DNA from: Phymorhynchus buccinoides
Taxonomy: Eukaryota > Mollusca > Gastropoda > Neogastropoda > Raphitomidae
DNA length: 64,000 nt
Direction of reading: 5' to 3'
NCBI GenBank assembly: GCA_017654935.2
Contig: CM065713.1
Location: forward strand, 11,385,886-11,449,885
Shown: piece by piece, positions 1 through 9,188 of the stretch
Numbering within the stretch: the first letter of the stretch is position 1
How the letters are laid out: every line of letters begins with the position of its first letter
Program-made: the position numbers and the translations under genes
Notes under the pieces: model-generated
Databases searched by the model: none
Seen by the model: only the letters and a program-made list of their open reading frames with translations
Told to the model about the DNA's origin: nothing

Positions 1-104
1 TGTCTCTCTTTGTGTCTCTGTATCTCTCTCTCTCAGGGCTGAGTGTAAAAAAAAGCAATGCTTATCTCATTACCCTATATAAATACAAATTTGGTTTTTT
101 TTTT

Positions 105-108
105 TTCT

Positions 109-160
<52 letters not shown>

Positions 161-204
161 TCTCTCTGTCTCTCTCTGTCTGTCTGTCTCTCTCTCTTCC
201 ATCT

Positions 205-237
<33 letters not shown>

Positions 238-240
238 TAC

Positions 241-271
<31 letters not shown>

Positions 272-325
272 CTCTCCTCTCTCTCTCTCTCTCATCTCCC
301 CCCCACACTCTCTCTCTCTCTCTGT
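105..325. repeat. (CT)n microsatellite
   Basis: About 220 bp of almost pure CT with scattered G, A and C interruptions. It lies in the ABHD2 intron upstream of the first exon seen. The serine/leucine-rich open frames across it are repeat artefacts. Confidence 0.97.
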
Positions 326-508
326 GAGTGGGTGTGGGAAAATATGAGAAAATGTAAGGATTTGTATAAAATGTATTGAAATGTTATTTTTCATATTTTT
401 CACTTTGTAGTTATCTTTCCTTATTAGTTATATTGTTTCGTTAAATTTTGTTCTTTGCTGTGAAAATGATGCTTTCCCCCATGTCAGAAGAACATTTTGT
501 TAATGACA

Positions 509-754
509 TTAACCCTTTCACCGCCAATGTCGCATTTTAGCACCACAGTGGTTTAACACCCATGTCACTAAAAGGCATCAAATCAGGGCCTGTTATCCAA
601 AGACCCTATTTTCTTAATTTTGGGAGGTAAGGATAGGCCTAATGTTATGCATGTCACAGAGGAATTTGCAATATTGCAGATATTTTATTTTCTCTGCCCA
701 GTTAAGTTTAATGGTATTTTTGGGCTGAAAAATGGCTGGCGGCGAAAGGGTTAA
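509..754 (+). mobile_element. TTAA-flanked MITE, family A
   Basis: A 246-bp element bounded by TTAA, with terminal inverted repeats beginning CCCTTTCACCGCCA and ending TGGCGGCGAAAGGG. The interior has recurring blocks (CACCACAGTGGTTTAACACC, GGGAGGTAAGGATAGGCC, CAGAGGAATT, CAATATTGCAGA). The TTAA target and the CCCTTT start suggest a piggyBac-like non-autonomous element, but no transposase is seen. At least fifteen copies or fragments occur in the window, making it the most common named repeat here. Confidence 0.9.
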
Positions 755-834
755 ACAATCAAAGCGTCTCTCTCTCTCCCTCTCTTGTATGATGGTGTGT
801 CCTAGGTTTGTAAGTAGCAAAGTAGCAGCGAGGG

Positions 835-1215
835 TTCTCACATACATGGATGCTCCTGCTTTCAGGATGTCCTGAAGTTCAGGATTGTTTTGTCCAGGAT
901 GTCCTGAAGTTCAGGATTTTGTTTTATTGCCTGGAGCCGGACGTTGCCGGATTGTGAGAATTTGAGAAGAAAGCATTTTGCTGGTTATAGAGGTCATGAA
1001 GTTTAACCAGAAGTGAAAGTGCAACGAGAGCCTGTCAATTACATTGGAAACTGTTGTTTCCCTTCAGCTTCCAGGGGGCATTGCCCCCCGGAACCCCCAG
1101 GAGGGGCGCGGCCCCTGCACTCCTCTGGGGCCCGGGCGGCCCCTGGACCCCTGCCTTGCAGTTTTTTTTACATTTCCCAGAAGCACCCATGCACATACGA
1201 GTGGGTGTTTTTTTT
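835..1215 (+). repeat. Dispersed repeat, 'ACATGGATGCTCCT' family
   Basis: It starts ACATGGATGCTCCT, holds a doubled CAGGATGTCCTGAAGTTCAG block, the GC-rich palindrome GCCGGACGTTGCCGG, and ends in a strongly GC-rich segment that can fold (CCAGGGGGCATTGCCCCCCG; GGGGCCCGGGCGGCCCC). The same order of blocks recurs inside the palindrome arms near 27,245, 30,185 and 45,460, where a pogo-like MITE interrupts it. The class is unknown. Confidence 0.6.
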
Positions 1216-1295
1216 AGCAGTCTCCCTGCTGAATACTGTTCCTTGAATCATTGTTGTATTTCAGATTTTATGTCTTTTTTTTTCCTTCCCCCCAG

Positions 1296-1467
1296 GCCCC
1301 TACTGCATGATGGTCTGCCCTGGTTTCGGAAGCAGCAGCGAAGAGTTCCCTACATACGAGCCGTTGGGTGACGAGCACGCAGAATTGTGGGTACCACGTC
1401 GCCGTGCTCAACCATCTGGGGTCGCTCTTCAACGTCCGGTTGACGGCGCCAAGAATTTTCAATTACG
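1296..1467 (+). CDS. ABHD2: ABHD2 exon a (VCPGFG ... AVLNHLG), frame-disrupted
   Basis: The exon follows a pyrimidine-rich acceptor ending in CCCCCAG and stops at donor GTCAGT. It covers the first strands of the hydrolase fold: CMMVCPGFGSSSEE, then YIRAV, then VTSTQNCGYHVAVLNHLGS and APRIFNYG. These three parts lie in three different frames, with shifts near 1349 and 1366. Each shift equals one missing base or two extra bases. In human ABHD2 the same stretch is continuous (ICPG...YIRTF...GYRCAVLNHLG). Because the other seven exons are intact, base-level assembly error is the simplest explanation, but a damaged allele cannot be excluded. The exon ends in phase 1 and joins the next one to give NYGGWEEF. 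Confidence 0.8.
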
Positions 1468-1744
1468 GTCAGTGCGTGTGTGTGTGTTTTGTGAAGGGGG
1501 GGGGGGGGATATGGGTAAGTGAGCATTTTCTTGCACGCTGCATTTGTAATATTCGGCTATGATTTTGAAGGAGGATTTTGATATTTTCAAAGCTATTCAG
1601 TGACTGTTTCATCGTCAACGATGAACATTATTTTTATCACACCATACATGTGAGGAAAGAGGAGATTGACAAAGGATGCCAACACAAATTTGACTGGGCT
1701 TGGTTGGATGAAACTGTAACGGACAGTAAGATCCATGTAGTTGA

Positions 1745-2195
1745 ACAGCGAAAGAAAAACAAGCGCGAAATCGCAATAGTTTGTGGCACGCGGTCTATTT
1801 TTACCACTCCAACCATGAGTCACCTCCCCTGGCTTTTCAATAATTTTAATCTGTAAACCAGAATGTTATCTCTGCACCATTTCGTAACTTTTTATATCTT
1901 TTGGAAAACATTTAAAACTATGTATCCTACTTATACTCATCAAAAGAAGCACCGCATACTCGTGTCTGTTGTAGTGTCTGTATTACGTATGTTTATTATT
2001 TTGTACGCTTTTAAAATACATACTGTTAAAGAGCGGCCTCAATTTGAAGTGTAGCCTCGATTTGAAGTGCGACATTTTGTCAAAATGTGTGACAATTTTG
2101 GACTGACCGACAGACCGACCGACCGACCGACCGACCGACCGACCGACCGACAAAGTGAGTTATAGGTTTGTGGCTTGAGCTACAAACAAAAACTG
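1745..2195 (+). repeat. Dispersed repeat P, also found at both outer ends of the palindrome
   Basis: About 450 bp, from GCGAAAGAAAAACAAGCGCG to a GACC tetranucleotide run (2101-2152) and a terminal hairpin GTTTGTGGCTTGAGCTACAAAC. Copies lie at 17,985-18,430 (opposite strand) and 39,240-39,696 (same strand), so the outermost part of the giant inverted repeat is this dispersed element. It encodes nothing recognisable. Confidence 0.8.
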
Positions 2196-2324
2196 ATGTC
2201 GGAGGCAAAGTTTTGTTTGAGTACTTAGACGATGCCATCGCCTACGCTTTTTTGTTTGGGGCCCTCTCCACACGTCCTCGTCGTAGGAGGCGGGCAACGG
2301 CTTAGGCTGGCTTATGTGGTTAGG

Positions 2325-2545
2325 GCCCTCCCGTGGGGATACCGGGGGGTCTTTCAGCAGAAATAGTTCCCCCTTCTTCTGGAAGTTCTATGCTAGTAAC
2401 TTCCCCTACTCTGTCACTCTCTTTGACTCTGCCTTTTCTCTTCTTTTTGCTTTCTGGCGTCTACTTTTTTCTGCCTTATTGGTCCATTCACCTGCATTTT
2501 TTCTATAAAACCCTTCCACGTTTTTCCTTTTTACAATTTATGACA
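2325..2545 (+). repeat. Fragment of SINE-like family B
   Basis: It carries the blocks GGGGATACCGGGGGGTCTTT, AATAGTTCCCCC, CTTCTGGAAGTTCT and CTCTTTGACTCTGCCTTTTC in the order seen in the fuller copy at 51,234-51,535. The 3' part is missing and T-rich sequence follows. From 2545 to 2990 I see only AT/T-rich intron sequence. Confidence 0.65.
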
Positions 2546-3311
2546 TGCCAGGGTGTTTTTTTTTTATTGTATTGTACACTGGCATCCACACGTGATACTT
2601 GCGCACTTGAGTGGGCACCTGTTGTCCATTCTGCAGTGCATATTTGCTTATATAGCATTTTTATGCATTTATTTTAGCTTTTTTTACTAGTATGCATTTG
2701 TTATCCTTTTTTTACTGTTTTTTTTTTTAACCTGGATCCGATAAATAGAGTAGAGTGGCTCCACGTTTCCAGCACTGTGTGGACTTATGTGCTATAGGGT
2801 ATAATGATGGAAGTGTCATGTTATGAATTGTACTACATTTTTTTGTTTTCAGGTTTTTGTACGTTGTTAAGATTCTTGGATTTGTGTTTTGCTATACGTG
2901 GTAGATTTTTATGTGGTGACAGTCCTGAGATAACCATAGCTGTTGACGGGACTATAACAGACTAACTAACTTGGGGCCCTCTCACATACCTCAGAGCTGA
3001 TTCTAGGGCGCGGGATTGGTACAATCCCCCCAAAATCTGTTCCTTCCCGCAATAATCGGGTCTAAACGTGGGCCGACGGCCGCATATTTGCAGAACTGCC
3101 CACACTTTTTACCGATCGCTGCGGGAATTCCTTCGTCGTCTGCTAAATCCGTCGTCTGCACAAACCGAAAGCATTGAGCAGGAATGAATGATTTCTCGAA
3201 ATTTCATTGGTTCCTTTACAATGTTAGTGTAAATCAACCAATCGCGTTCATCTCGTTTTTACCGACAAGAAGTTGCGAGAGTCCTACCCGCCATGTTGAA
3301 TTTTCTTCAAA

Positions 3312-3525
3312 ATGAAGCGGACAACGACGCTCTTCGATTTTGATTTTTGTGGCGGCAAAGTAGAAAAAAGAAATCCTGCCAAACGAGTGTGCAGAAGATG
3401 TTGCAGAAACAGCTACTGCATCAACAGTCTCGGAGAAGCAGCCCGAAGATAACGGCACTAGTGCGAGGGAACACCGGTTCCAAGACGAGTGGCTGAAGAA
3501 GTGGCCATGGCTAACGAAGATTGAA
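3312..3525 (+). pseudogene. Transposase N-terminal relic (KRTTTLFDF ... EHRFQDEWLKKWPWL)
   Basis: Frame one reads MKRTTTLFDFDFCGGKVEK. A shift near 3380 then leads to NECAEDVAETATASTVSEKQ, PEDNGTSARE and HRFQDEWLKKWPWLTKIE. A basic start with TTLFDF, followed by a Ser/Thr/Glu-rich linker and xRFQxxWLKxxPWL, is the layout I know from the N-termini of hAT-type transposases with BED-like fingers. The zinc finger that should follow is absent; the sequence runs into poly-C. One frameshift plus truncation makes it a relic. The assignment rests on motif recall. Confidence 0.5.
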
Positions 3526-3647
3526 TCGGCCGCCTCCCCCCCCCCCCCCCTTCCCCTCCTATCCATTGGACCTGCCCCCCTTTTTTCATTCTTAGGGGGG
3601 GGAACGCCCCCACTTTTTCAAAATCTTAGAATCATCTCTGATACCTG

Positions 3648-4870
3648 ATGATAATAATAATAATAATAATAATGAGCATTTATATGCGCTTAATCTTAAA
3701 CAAGCCCTAAGCGCTTACAATAATAAACAAATAAATGAATAACCCCCCCCCCCCACACAAAACAAAGACAAACAACAACAGCAACAACAACAAAGCAGTA
3801 GAAAATATGAGAATGTCAAACATTTCCTCGCATACACACACACATGCACGCGCACACACAAACAAAACACACACACACACACACACCACCACACCACACG
3901 ACCACACAGGTACACAACACAACACAACACACCACACCACACCACACCACACCACACCACACCAACACAACACACGCCCGCACAAACCACACACTGCACA
4001 CAAACACACGCGCAGAGAAGGGACAAAAATTACTTTCCAAAAGAACAGAGCAGGCTACGATTTGAAGAGAGTGGTTTTGAGGGAAGACTTAAATGAAGAA
4101 AGGGAGTTGGCAGAACGGAGAGGAAGAGGGAGTTTATTCCAAGTAGAGGAGGCCTGGAAAGAGAAGGAGCGTTCGCCAAGGGTCTTGGTGCGGTAACGAG
4201 GGATCTGGAGGAGAGAAGTGTCAGAAGAGGAGCGTAACTGTCTAAGAGGTGTGTAAAGGTTCAGAAGATCAGTGAGATAAGAAGGAGCAAGACCATTCAG
4301 GGACTTGTAACAGAGCAGAGAGAGCTTGTAGTCGATACGCCTTCCAACAGGAAGCCAGTGAAGAGATTCAAGCATAGGGGTAGAATGAGAGAATTTGGAG
4401 CACCTCAGTACAAGGCGAGCAGCATTGTTTTGAATTTTTTTAAAGTTTAGCGAGAACAGTTTGTGGGCAGCCAGCAAGAAAGGGAATTACAGTAATCTAG
4501 TCTGGAGAGTACGAAGGCAGAGATGAGAGTTTTGGTAGCTTCCTCGGAAAGAAGATGTCTTACAGATCCAATGCGCCGAAGTTCTAAGTAACAAGCACGA
4601 CAGACAGAGGAAATCTGGTTTTGGAAGGAAAGAGTCTGATCAAGTGTGACGCCAAGATTGCGTACAGTGGTAGAAGTGTGGATAAGAGAGTTTTCTAACT
4701 GGATGGAAGTGGGGACAGAGTTTGCTGACAAGAGTTTCTTGGGTACAATGAAAATCATTTCTGTTTTACCATTGTTCAGTTGGAGCTTGTTGTTAGTCAT
4801 CCATGATTTAATGTCAGCAATGCATGATTGTGTGCGTTGAATAATGGATGGAAGCAGAGATAAAACTCTG
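3648..4870 (-). mobile_element. L2/CR1-type LINE, 5'-truncated, reverse-transcriptase C-terminus
   Basis: Read on the minus strand, the element runs from about 4870 down to an (ATT)n tail at 3673-3648. Its protein begins mid-domain (SLLPSIIQRTQSCIADIKSW, then NNGKTEMIFI), continues with VRNLGVTLDQTLSF and LSRLDYCNSL, shifts frame near 4460, then gives KKIQNNAARLVLR, LHWLPVGRRIDYKLSLLCYK, SLNGLAPSYL and TWNKLPLPLRSA, and stops at about 4055. These are hallmark C-terminal motifs of L2/CR1/Jockey-like reverse transcriptases. The catalytic YxDD motif lies upstream and is lost. An AC microsatellite (3832-4015) sits in the 3' UTR. The copy is dead. Confidence 0.88.
3832..4015. repeat. (AC)n and (ACACC)n microsatellite
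   Basis: About 180 bp of CA dinucleotides that change in the middle to ACACC units (about 3925-3965). It lies within the 3' untranslated part of the truncated LINE. Confidence 0.95.
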
Positions 4871-5320
4871 ACAGGGTTCCCAGCCGCCTTTTAAGTCCTT
4901 GCGAATTGGCTTTTGTCAACAGGCCTTTTAAGTGCTTATTTCAGCAAGTAGATCCTTTTAATTCATCAAGAGGTCCTTTTGTTCTTTGAAAGGTACTGTT
5001 AAGTCCTGTTTTATCAAGAAAAAAAGTGATAAAGAAACTAACAGCTAAAAAAATTATGAAAAAAACAAAACCTGGCAGTATGCAAAGTTGTCGGTGTCAC
5101 AGATCGGAGCAGACAATTCATTACTAGCTGTGTGAGTCTTTCCGCACCAAGACGTAGTGATTCATTCCATGCGTATTGGAATGTCTGCTTTAAGACATGA
5201 TTGTGCAAATGTTTACTACATTGTGCTCTTGGTCAACAATTGGCATTCGGGCATTCTATGCAATCAGGTTGGCGAAGGTCCTTTTTTTACAATCTTTTGA
5301 GGTCCTTATAGGTCATTTAA

Positions 5321-5963
5321 ACAGACCTGCCTACTGCTACGATTTGGCCGTAGCAGCTACGAAAAATAAAGCTTTGCTACGGAGCTACGGCAACCTTAAC
5401 GTTGCTACAGAAAAAAACAAATTGCCGCCGCATTTTATTTTTGCTTATGCCGTTCCCGGTTTTTTGTCGGTTTCTAAGAGCAGACGCCGTTTTTATCAAA
5501 GTGACTGCGCATGCGTTTCTTATTACTTTCTCTGAAAAAAAATGGCGGACTCCAGCAGCAGTAGCGATTCGGGAGATGTTTCAAACGAAGAAAAACGAAC
5601 CCAAACCAGAAAACGAAAATCATCTGGCACACCATCTTGTTCTAAGAAAAAACATCGGCCTGCCGCACAAGTTTTCAAAATAGCTTACACGGAGGAGTGG
5701 CCTTGCATCGTCGGAAGTTGACTCGGTGCGAACCATGCTCGCTGCAGTGCAACCTCTGCCATGCGGACTTCTCTGTGAATCATGGCGGTAGAGACGATTG
5801 CCGTCAACACGTTCAATCGGCGAAACATAAAGCAGTGCGTTTCGGCTCAGAAAAAGAACAAATCGATTGCCGTTGTTTGTGGATGCTACGGAAAAATTTG
5901 CCATGCTACTGAAAATTGATGGCTGGGCTACTGATTGGGAAAATTCCAAGTAGGCAGGTCTGT
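5321..5963 (+). mobile_element. Nested TTAA-flanked DNA transposon remnant
   Basis: The TIRs are ACAGACCTGCCTACT and AGTAGGCAGGTCTGT, each flanked by TTAA (5317-5320 and 5964-5967). Subterminal repeats read GCTACGG. The 643-bp interior still has the start of a transposase-like gene, annotated separately. The TTAA target fits piggyBac or Kolobok-type insertion. It interrupts the CAGGGTTCCCAG element. Confidence 0.75.
5542..5912 (+). pseudogene. BED-like zinc-finger transposase N-terminus, frameshifted
   Basis: ATG at 5542 gives MADSSSSSDSGDVSNEEKR then TQTRKRKSSGTPSCSKKK, HRPAAQVFKIAYTEEWPCIV and a stop at 5719. The next frame supplies CEPCSLQCNLCHADFSVNHG then GRDDCRQHVQSAKHKAV up to about 5840. 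The spacing C-X2-C-X16-H-X5-H with the phrase FSVNHGGRDD is the pattern of BED-like fingers at the start of transposases common in aquatic animals. One frameshift separates the two halves and no catalytic domain follows. Confidence 0.6.
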
Positions 5964-6021
5964 TTAAAGGTCCTTGTTTCGTTTCATGTTCCAAACCTGG
6001 GAACCCTGTGTGATGTTTCAG

Positions 6022-6205
6022 GGGGCTGGGAGGAGTTTCATCAAATGCGGGAGGCGGTGGAATTGCTGTTGCCCAACTGTCAGTTTGTCATGGTTGGGTT
6101 GAGCATGGGCGCCAACGTACTGCTGAAATATCTGGGAGAGAAACCCGCGCACCAACGAAACGTCTGCTGCGCCTTCTCCGTCTGTCAGGGCTACAACATT
6201 AACGA
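6022..6205 (+). CDS. ABHD2: ABHD2 exon b with catalytic-serine motif GLSMG
   Basis: Acceptor TGTTTCAG and donor GTGAGT bound an intact exon reading GGWEEFHQMREAVELL, then FVMVGLSMGANVLLKYLGE and VCCAFSVCQGYNINE. The GxSxG elbow (GLSMG) carries the nucleophile serine and matches GFSLG of human ABHD2; KYLGE and SVCQGY are also family hallmarks. The exon ends in phase 2, and its GA joins the first G of the next exon to make Glu. The acceptor lies only 13 bp after the end of a transposon-like element (4872-6008), so the branch-point region is transposon-derived. A degenerate copy of the 3' half of this exon lies 360 bp downstream. Confidence 0.93.
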
Positions 6206-6492
6206 GTGAGTGATGGTGTGTACTACACAAATGCATGCATGGCTCCCAATCGTCTCGCAAAACAAGGGGTCTCAGGGACTCCTTCATTTACAGTATAGAG
6301 GGTCCTAGAGGCAGGATAGAGGGTCCCAGTGGCATTGCGAATGCTAAAAATGTTTTTAGTGCATCCCTGGGACCCCCTGCACATTCTTTTAGAGGGTCCT
6401 TTAGAATTCTAGTACTTCACAGACCCCCAAATGGGGGTCCCTGGGATCCCTGGTATGCTCGCAGATAATTGCACACACACACACACTTTGCA

Positions 6493-6567
6493 GAAATATC
6501 TGTGAGAGAGAGATCCGCGCTGTTGCGTTTTCTCCGTCTGTCAGGGCTGCAACAAGTGAGTGTAAAC
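6493..6567 (+). pseudogene. Degenerate duplicate of the 3' half of ABHD2 exon b
   Basis: This stretch repeats the end of the preceding exon: AAATATCTG, a purine-rich middle, CCGCGC, then CTCCGTCTGTCAGGGCT, AAC and a GTGAGTG donor. Relative to the exon it lacks about 11 bases in the middle, has several substitutions and no longer keeps the reading frame. No credible acceptor with an open frame precedes it, so I read it as a dead partial tandem duplication. The sequence between the two copies contains an imperfect inverted repeat rich in GGGTCC (about 6251-6465). Confidence 0.75.
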
Positions 6568-6660
6568 AAGGACACGCACACACACACACACACTCTCACA
6601 TCATAAACATATGCATGCGCACACGCACACGCACGCACACACGCACACACACACACACAC
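6555..6660. repeat. (CA)n microsatellite
   Basis: CA-rich tract with GC interruptions in the intron between ABHD2 exons b and c, following the degenerate exon copy. Confidence 0.9.
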
Positions 6661-6784
6661 ATTAATGACTTAGTAATGCGCACATATTAATAATAAATTA
6701 ATGCATGTATGCACATTCATATATGAATTATCAGAAAAGCCGGTTCGATCATGGAAAGTGTGGTGCGGTTTTATTTCTTTTCAG

Positions 6785-6881
6785 GGCGGAGCACTTCCTG
6801 AGTCAGTGGCAAAACCTGCGCCGAGCGTATCTCTACACCATGACTGCGAACCAGAGACGACTGATCAAGCATCATAGTGAG
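6785..6881 (+). CDS. ABHD2: ABHD2 exon c (cap/lid helices)
   Basis: Acceptor TTTCTTTTCAG and donor GTACGG bound 97 nt that continue the frame from phase 2 to phase 0. The product reads AEHFLSQWQNLRRAYLYTM then TANQRRLIKHHSE. It aligns with the human segment containing ETFMQWDQCRRFYNFLM and the following basic helix. The exon lies between the nucleophile and acid exons, where the family has its variable cap region. The intron before it carries CA repeats; the intron after it begins with a GA-rich tract. Confidence 0.9.
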
Positions 6882-7120
6882 GTACGGAGAGAGAGAGAGA
6901 GAGGGGGAGGGAGAAAGAAAAAGAGGGAGAGAAAGTTGAAAGAGAGTGCTGGAGTTTGGTCTGGTTTGCATTTTGCTACCCGTGTTGGCTGACTGGGTCG
7001 CACTCATGATTTCGGTACGCGCTTGCATGTAAAGTAGCCTTTGGGTAAGAATGTCTTTTCTGTGTGTGTGTGTGTGTGCATGATTGTTTTTTGTTTATTA
7101 CTATTGTTATTGTTGTCTAA

Positions 7121-7195
7121 AGTTAGCTTTGTAAGCGCTCTGAGCTCTCTGGAGAAAGAGCGCAACAAATATCCATTATTATTATTATTATTACT
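7121..7195 (+). repeat. LINE/SINE 3' tail with (ATT)n
   Basis: TTTGTAAGCGCTCTGAGC, AGAGCGC and (ATT)n resemble the tail of the LINE at 3648-3720 and the fragments at 12,930-12,990 and 55,670-55,745. It is a short 5'-truncated insertion. Confidence 0.6.
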
Positions 7196-7196
7196 G

Positions 7197-7750
7197 GAGC
7201 AGGGGTGCTCTCATGTTGATAGGGCAGGCGTGGCTGGTTGCATCTCTGGGTCCCATCAGCACCTTCGGGTGTTTCTTTCTCATTACTTTTCCCCCCTCTT
7301 GGGACGACTAGGGAAAGACCTAAGAAGTAAGATCCACGATACGTTGTGGGCCTCTCTTCTGAGGCATATAAAAGACCGTAAGGCGAGAGAGAGAGCCTGT
7401 GGCTTTGTCTAGGGTATGCCCTGGCCTCGCCTGTCCTTGGTGGGGGCTGTTGGATGCGTGCTGGTTTCTGAGTGGGGTGTTTTTTGCCGGTGGGCTCTGC
7501 AGTCATGAAAAACGGGCTGGTACACCCATGGGGGACATTTCGCAAGGACTCCTCTGCATCGTATCCGATGATCACCAAGCCGGGAGCAGCTATGTGTGCC
7601 TCTGTATACTTGACGGAATGTCCCGTGTATGTGCCTGCTCCCCAGTAACATAACACGGACTTGCAGGGCTGCTCTTGTGTTGATAGGGCAGGTGTGGCTG
7701 GTGCACCTCTGGGTCCCTTCAGCACCTTCAGGGGTTTCTTCATCTTTTCA
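7197..7750 (+). repeat. Pair of ~85-bp direct repeats flanking ~380 bp
   Basis: A block with GTTGATAGGGCAGGCGTGGC, CTCTGGGTCCC and CAGCACCTTC at 7197-7280 is repeated at about 7665-7750. The sequence between contains GGCATATAAAAGACCG, which looks like a TATA region, and no convincing protein. It could be a small LTR-like or tandemly duplicated unit; I cannot name the class. Confidence 0.4.
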
Positions 7751-7920
7751 CACACAGAGGAAGAAACAGAAAGGGAGAGTGTACTTTCCCCTCTGCATGC
7801 CGCCCAGCGTTTCTGTTTCTGTGTTTAGTGTGGGGTGGTTGTTTTTAATGCGTATGAATGTTAAGTATGGGCGCATTTTGATATGATTTTTATCAAGATT
7901 AAGTGCCGTATAAATATGGC

Positions 7921-8265
7921 ATGTTGTTGTTGTTGTTGTTGTTGTAGTTACCTATGTGCATGCAAGATGATGATGATGATAACTTGTTTATGTGCATGCA
8001 AGATGATGATGATGATAAACTTGTACTTATGTGCGTGCAAGATGATGATAATGATGATGATAACTTGTACTTATGCGCATGCAAGATGACGATAATGATG
8101 ATGATAATTTGTGCCTGTGTGCATGCAAGATGACGATAATGATAACTTGTACTTATGTGCATGCAAGTTGATGATAATGATGATGATGACTTGCACTTGT
8201 GTGCATGCAAGATGACGATAATGATGATGATGACTTGCACTTGTGTGCATGCAAGATGATAATAA
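7921..8265. repeat. GAT-rich minisatellite, ~45-bp units
   Basis: Units of GTGCATGCAAGATGATGA followed by TAATGATGATGATAACTTGT and ACTTAT are repeated about seven times with variable GAT counts. A GTT run (7922-7945) precedes it. Intronic. Confidence 0.9.
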
Positions 8266-8279
8266 CAGTGATGCACCAA

Positions 8280-8576
8280 GGTTCAAAAAGCGATCAGACA
8301 AATTGTCCTCAAACATGAAAATGAATAGGACAAAATGTCCTGGTTCTTGCTGAAATCAATAAGGAAAAAACACTGCCAGTGTTCAAAAAGCGATCAAATT
8401 GTCTGAAAACAAGAAAATGAATAGGACAAAATGTCCTGGTTCTTGCTGAAATCAATAAGGAAAAAACACTGCCAGTGTTCAAAAAGCGATCAAATTGTCT
8501 GAAAACAAGAAAATGAATAGGACAAAATGTCCTGGTTCTTGCTGAAATCAATAGGGGAAAAAACTTCCCAGTGTTC
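8280..8576. repeat. ~98-bp tandem repeat, three units
   Basis: Each unit begins GTTCAAAAAGCGATCA and contains GAATAGGACAAAATGTCCTG, which holds the palindrome AGGACAAAATGTCCT, then GGTTCTTGCTGAAATCAATA. Starts are near 8280, 8379 and 8477. The last two units are almost identical. Confidence 0.9.
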
Positions 8577-8684
8577 AATTTTCAATCGGTCATTCATTTG
8601 TTCTGACAGGGTGGAACCCAATTTGACAATTTTCAGTATTTTAATACGACTATGTCCTGTGACCAACATGTGCTTATGTGCTTG

Positions 8685-9170
8685 CATGATGATGATGATG
8701 GTAATGATGATGATGATGATGATGACATTGATGATAATGATGATGACATGCATTGATGATGACAACATTGATGATAATGATGATGACATACATTGATGAT
8801 AATGACGATGATGACAGCATTGATGATTAATGATGATGACATACATTGATGATAATGATGATGATGATATTGATGATAATGATGGCATACATTGATGATA
8901 ATGATGATGACAACAACATTGATGATAATGACGATGATGACAACATTGATGATGATGATGATGACAACAACATTGATGATGGTGATGATGAGGAGGAGCA
9001 GGATGATATTGATGATAACGGTGATGATGGTGATGACAACATTGATGATAATGATGATGACAACATTGACTGATAATGACGATGATTTTGAATGATAATA
9101 ATGATGGGATGATGATAATGATGATGATGATTAATGATGGTGATAATGATGATGATAATGTTCGATAACG
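8685..9170. repeat. (GAT)n / (ATGATA) microsatellite complex
   Basis: Nearly 500 bp of GAT/AAT triplets with higher-order units containing CATACATTGATGATAATGA. It runs to within 20 bp of the acceptor of ABHD2 exon d, so repeat-length changes could affect splicing. Confidence 0.93.
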
Positions 9171-9188
9171 ACGCGTCATCGTTTCCAG

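Larger units (their letters stand above)
4872..6008. mobile_element. DNA-transposon-like element with 12-bp TIRs CAGGGTTCCCAG
   Basis: CAGGGTTCCCAG at 4872 and CTGGGAACCCTG at 5997-6008 are perfect inverted ends. The subterminal sequence repeats AGTCCTT/GGTCCTTTT motifs. CAGGG ends are typical of hAT elements, but I find no matching 8-bp target duplication. The element abuts the truncated LINE on its left and stops 13 bp before the acceptor of ABHD2 exon b on its right. A second element (5321-5963) is nested inside it. The same terminus occurs in the tandem array at 55,017-55,422. Confidence 0.65.

Noticed and set aside
12..403. Ser/Leu-rich and Arg/Glu-rich open frames over the CT repeat
   Set aside because: Translation of a microsatellite on both strands; no coding signal.
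3735..4196. 153-codon frame rich in Thr/His
   Set aside because: It crosses the AC microsatellite and runs antisense to the LINE reverse transcriptase.
7197..7750. Solo-LTR pair of a retrotransposon
   Set aside because: The direct repeats are only ~85 bp, without TG...CA ends, primer-binding site or coding region.
7900..8265. CRISPR-like array of repeats with GTGCATGCAAGATGATGA
   Set aside because: Spacers are low-complexity GAT runs, the repeats are imperfect, and the genome is eukaryotic.
8490..9179. 229-codon Ser/Ile/His frame on the minus strand
   Set aside because: Product of the GAT microsatellite; the ABHD2 exon that follows is on the other strand.
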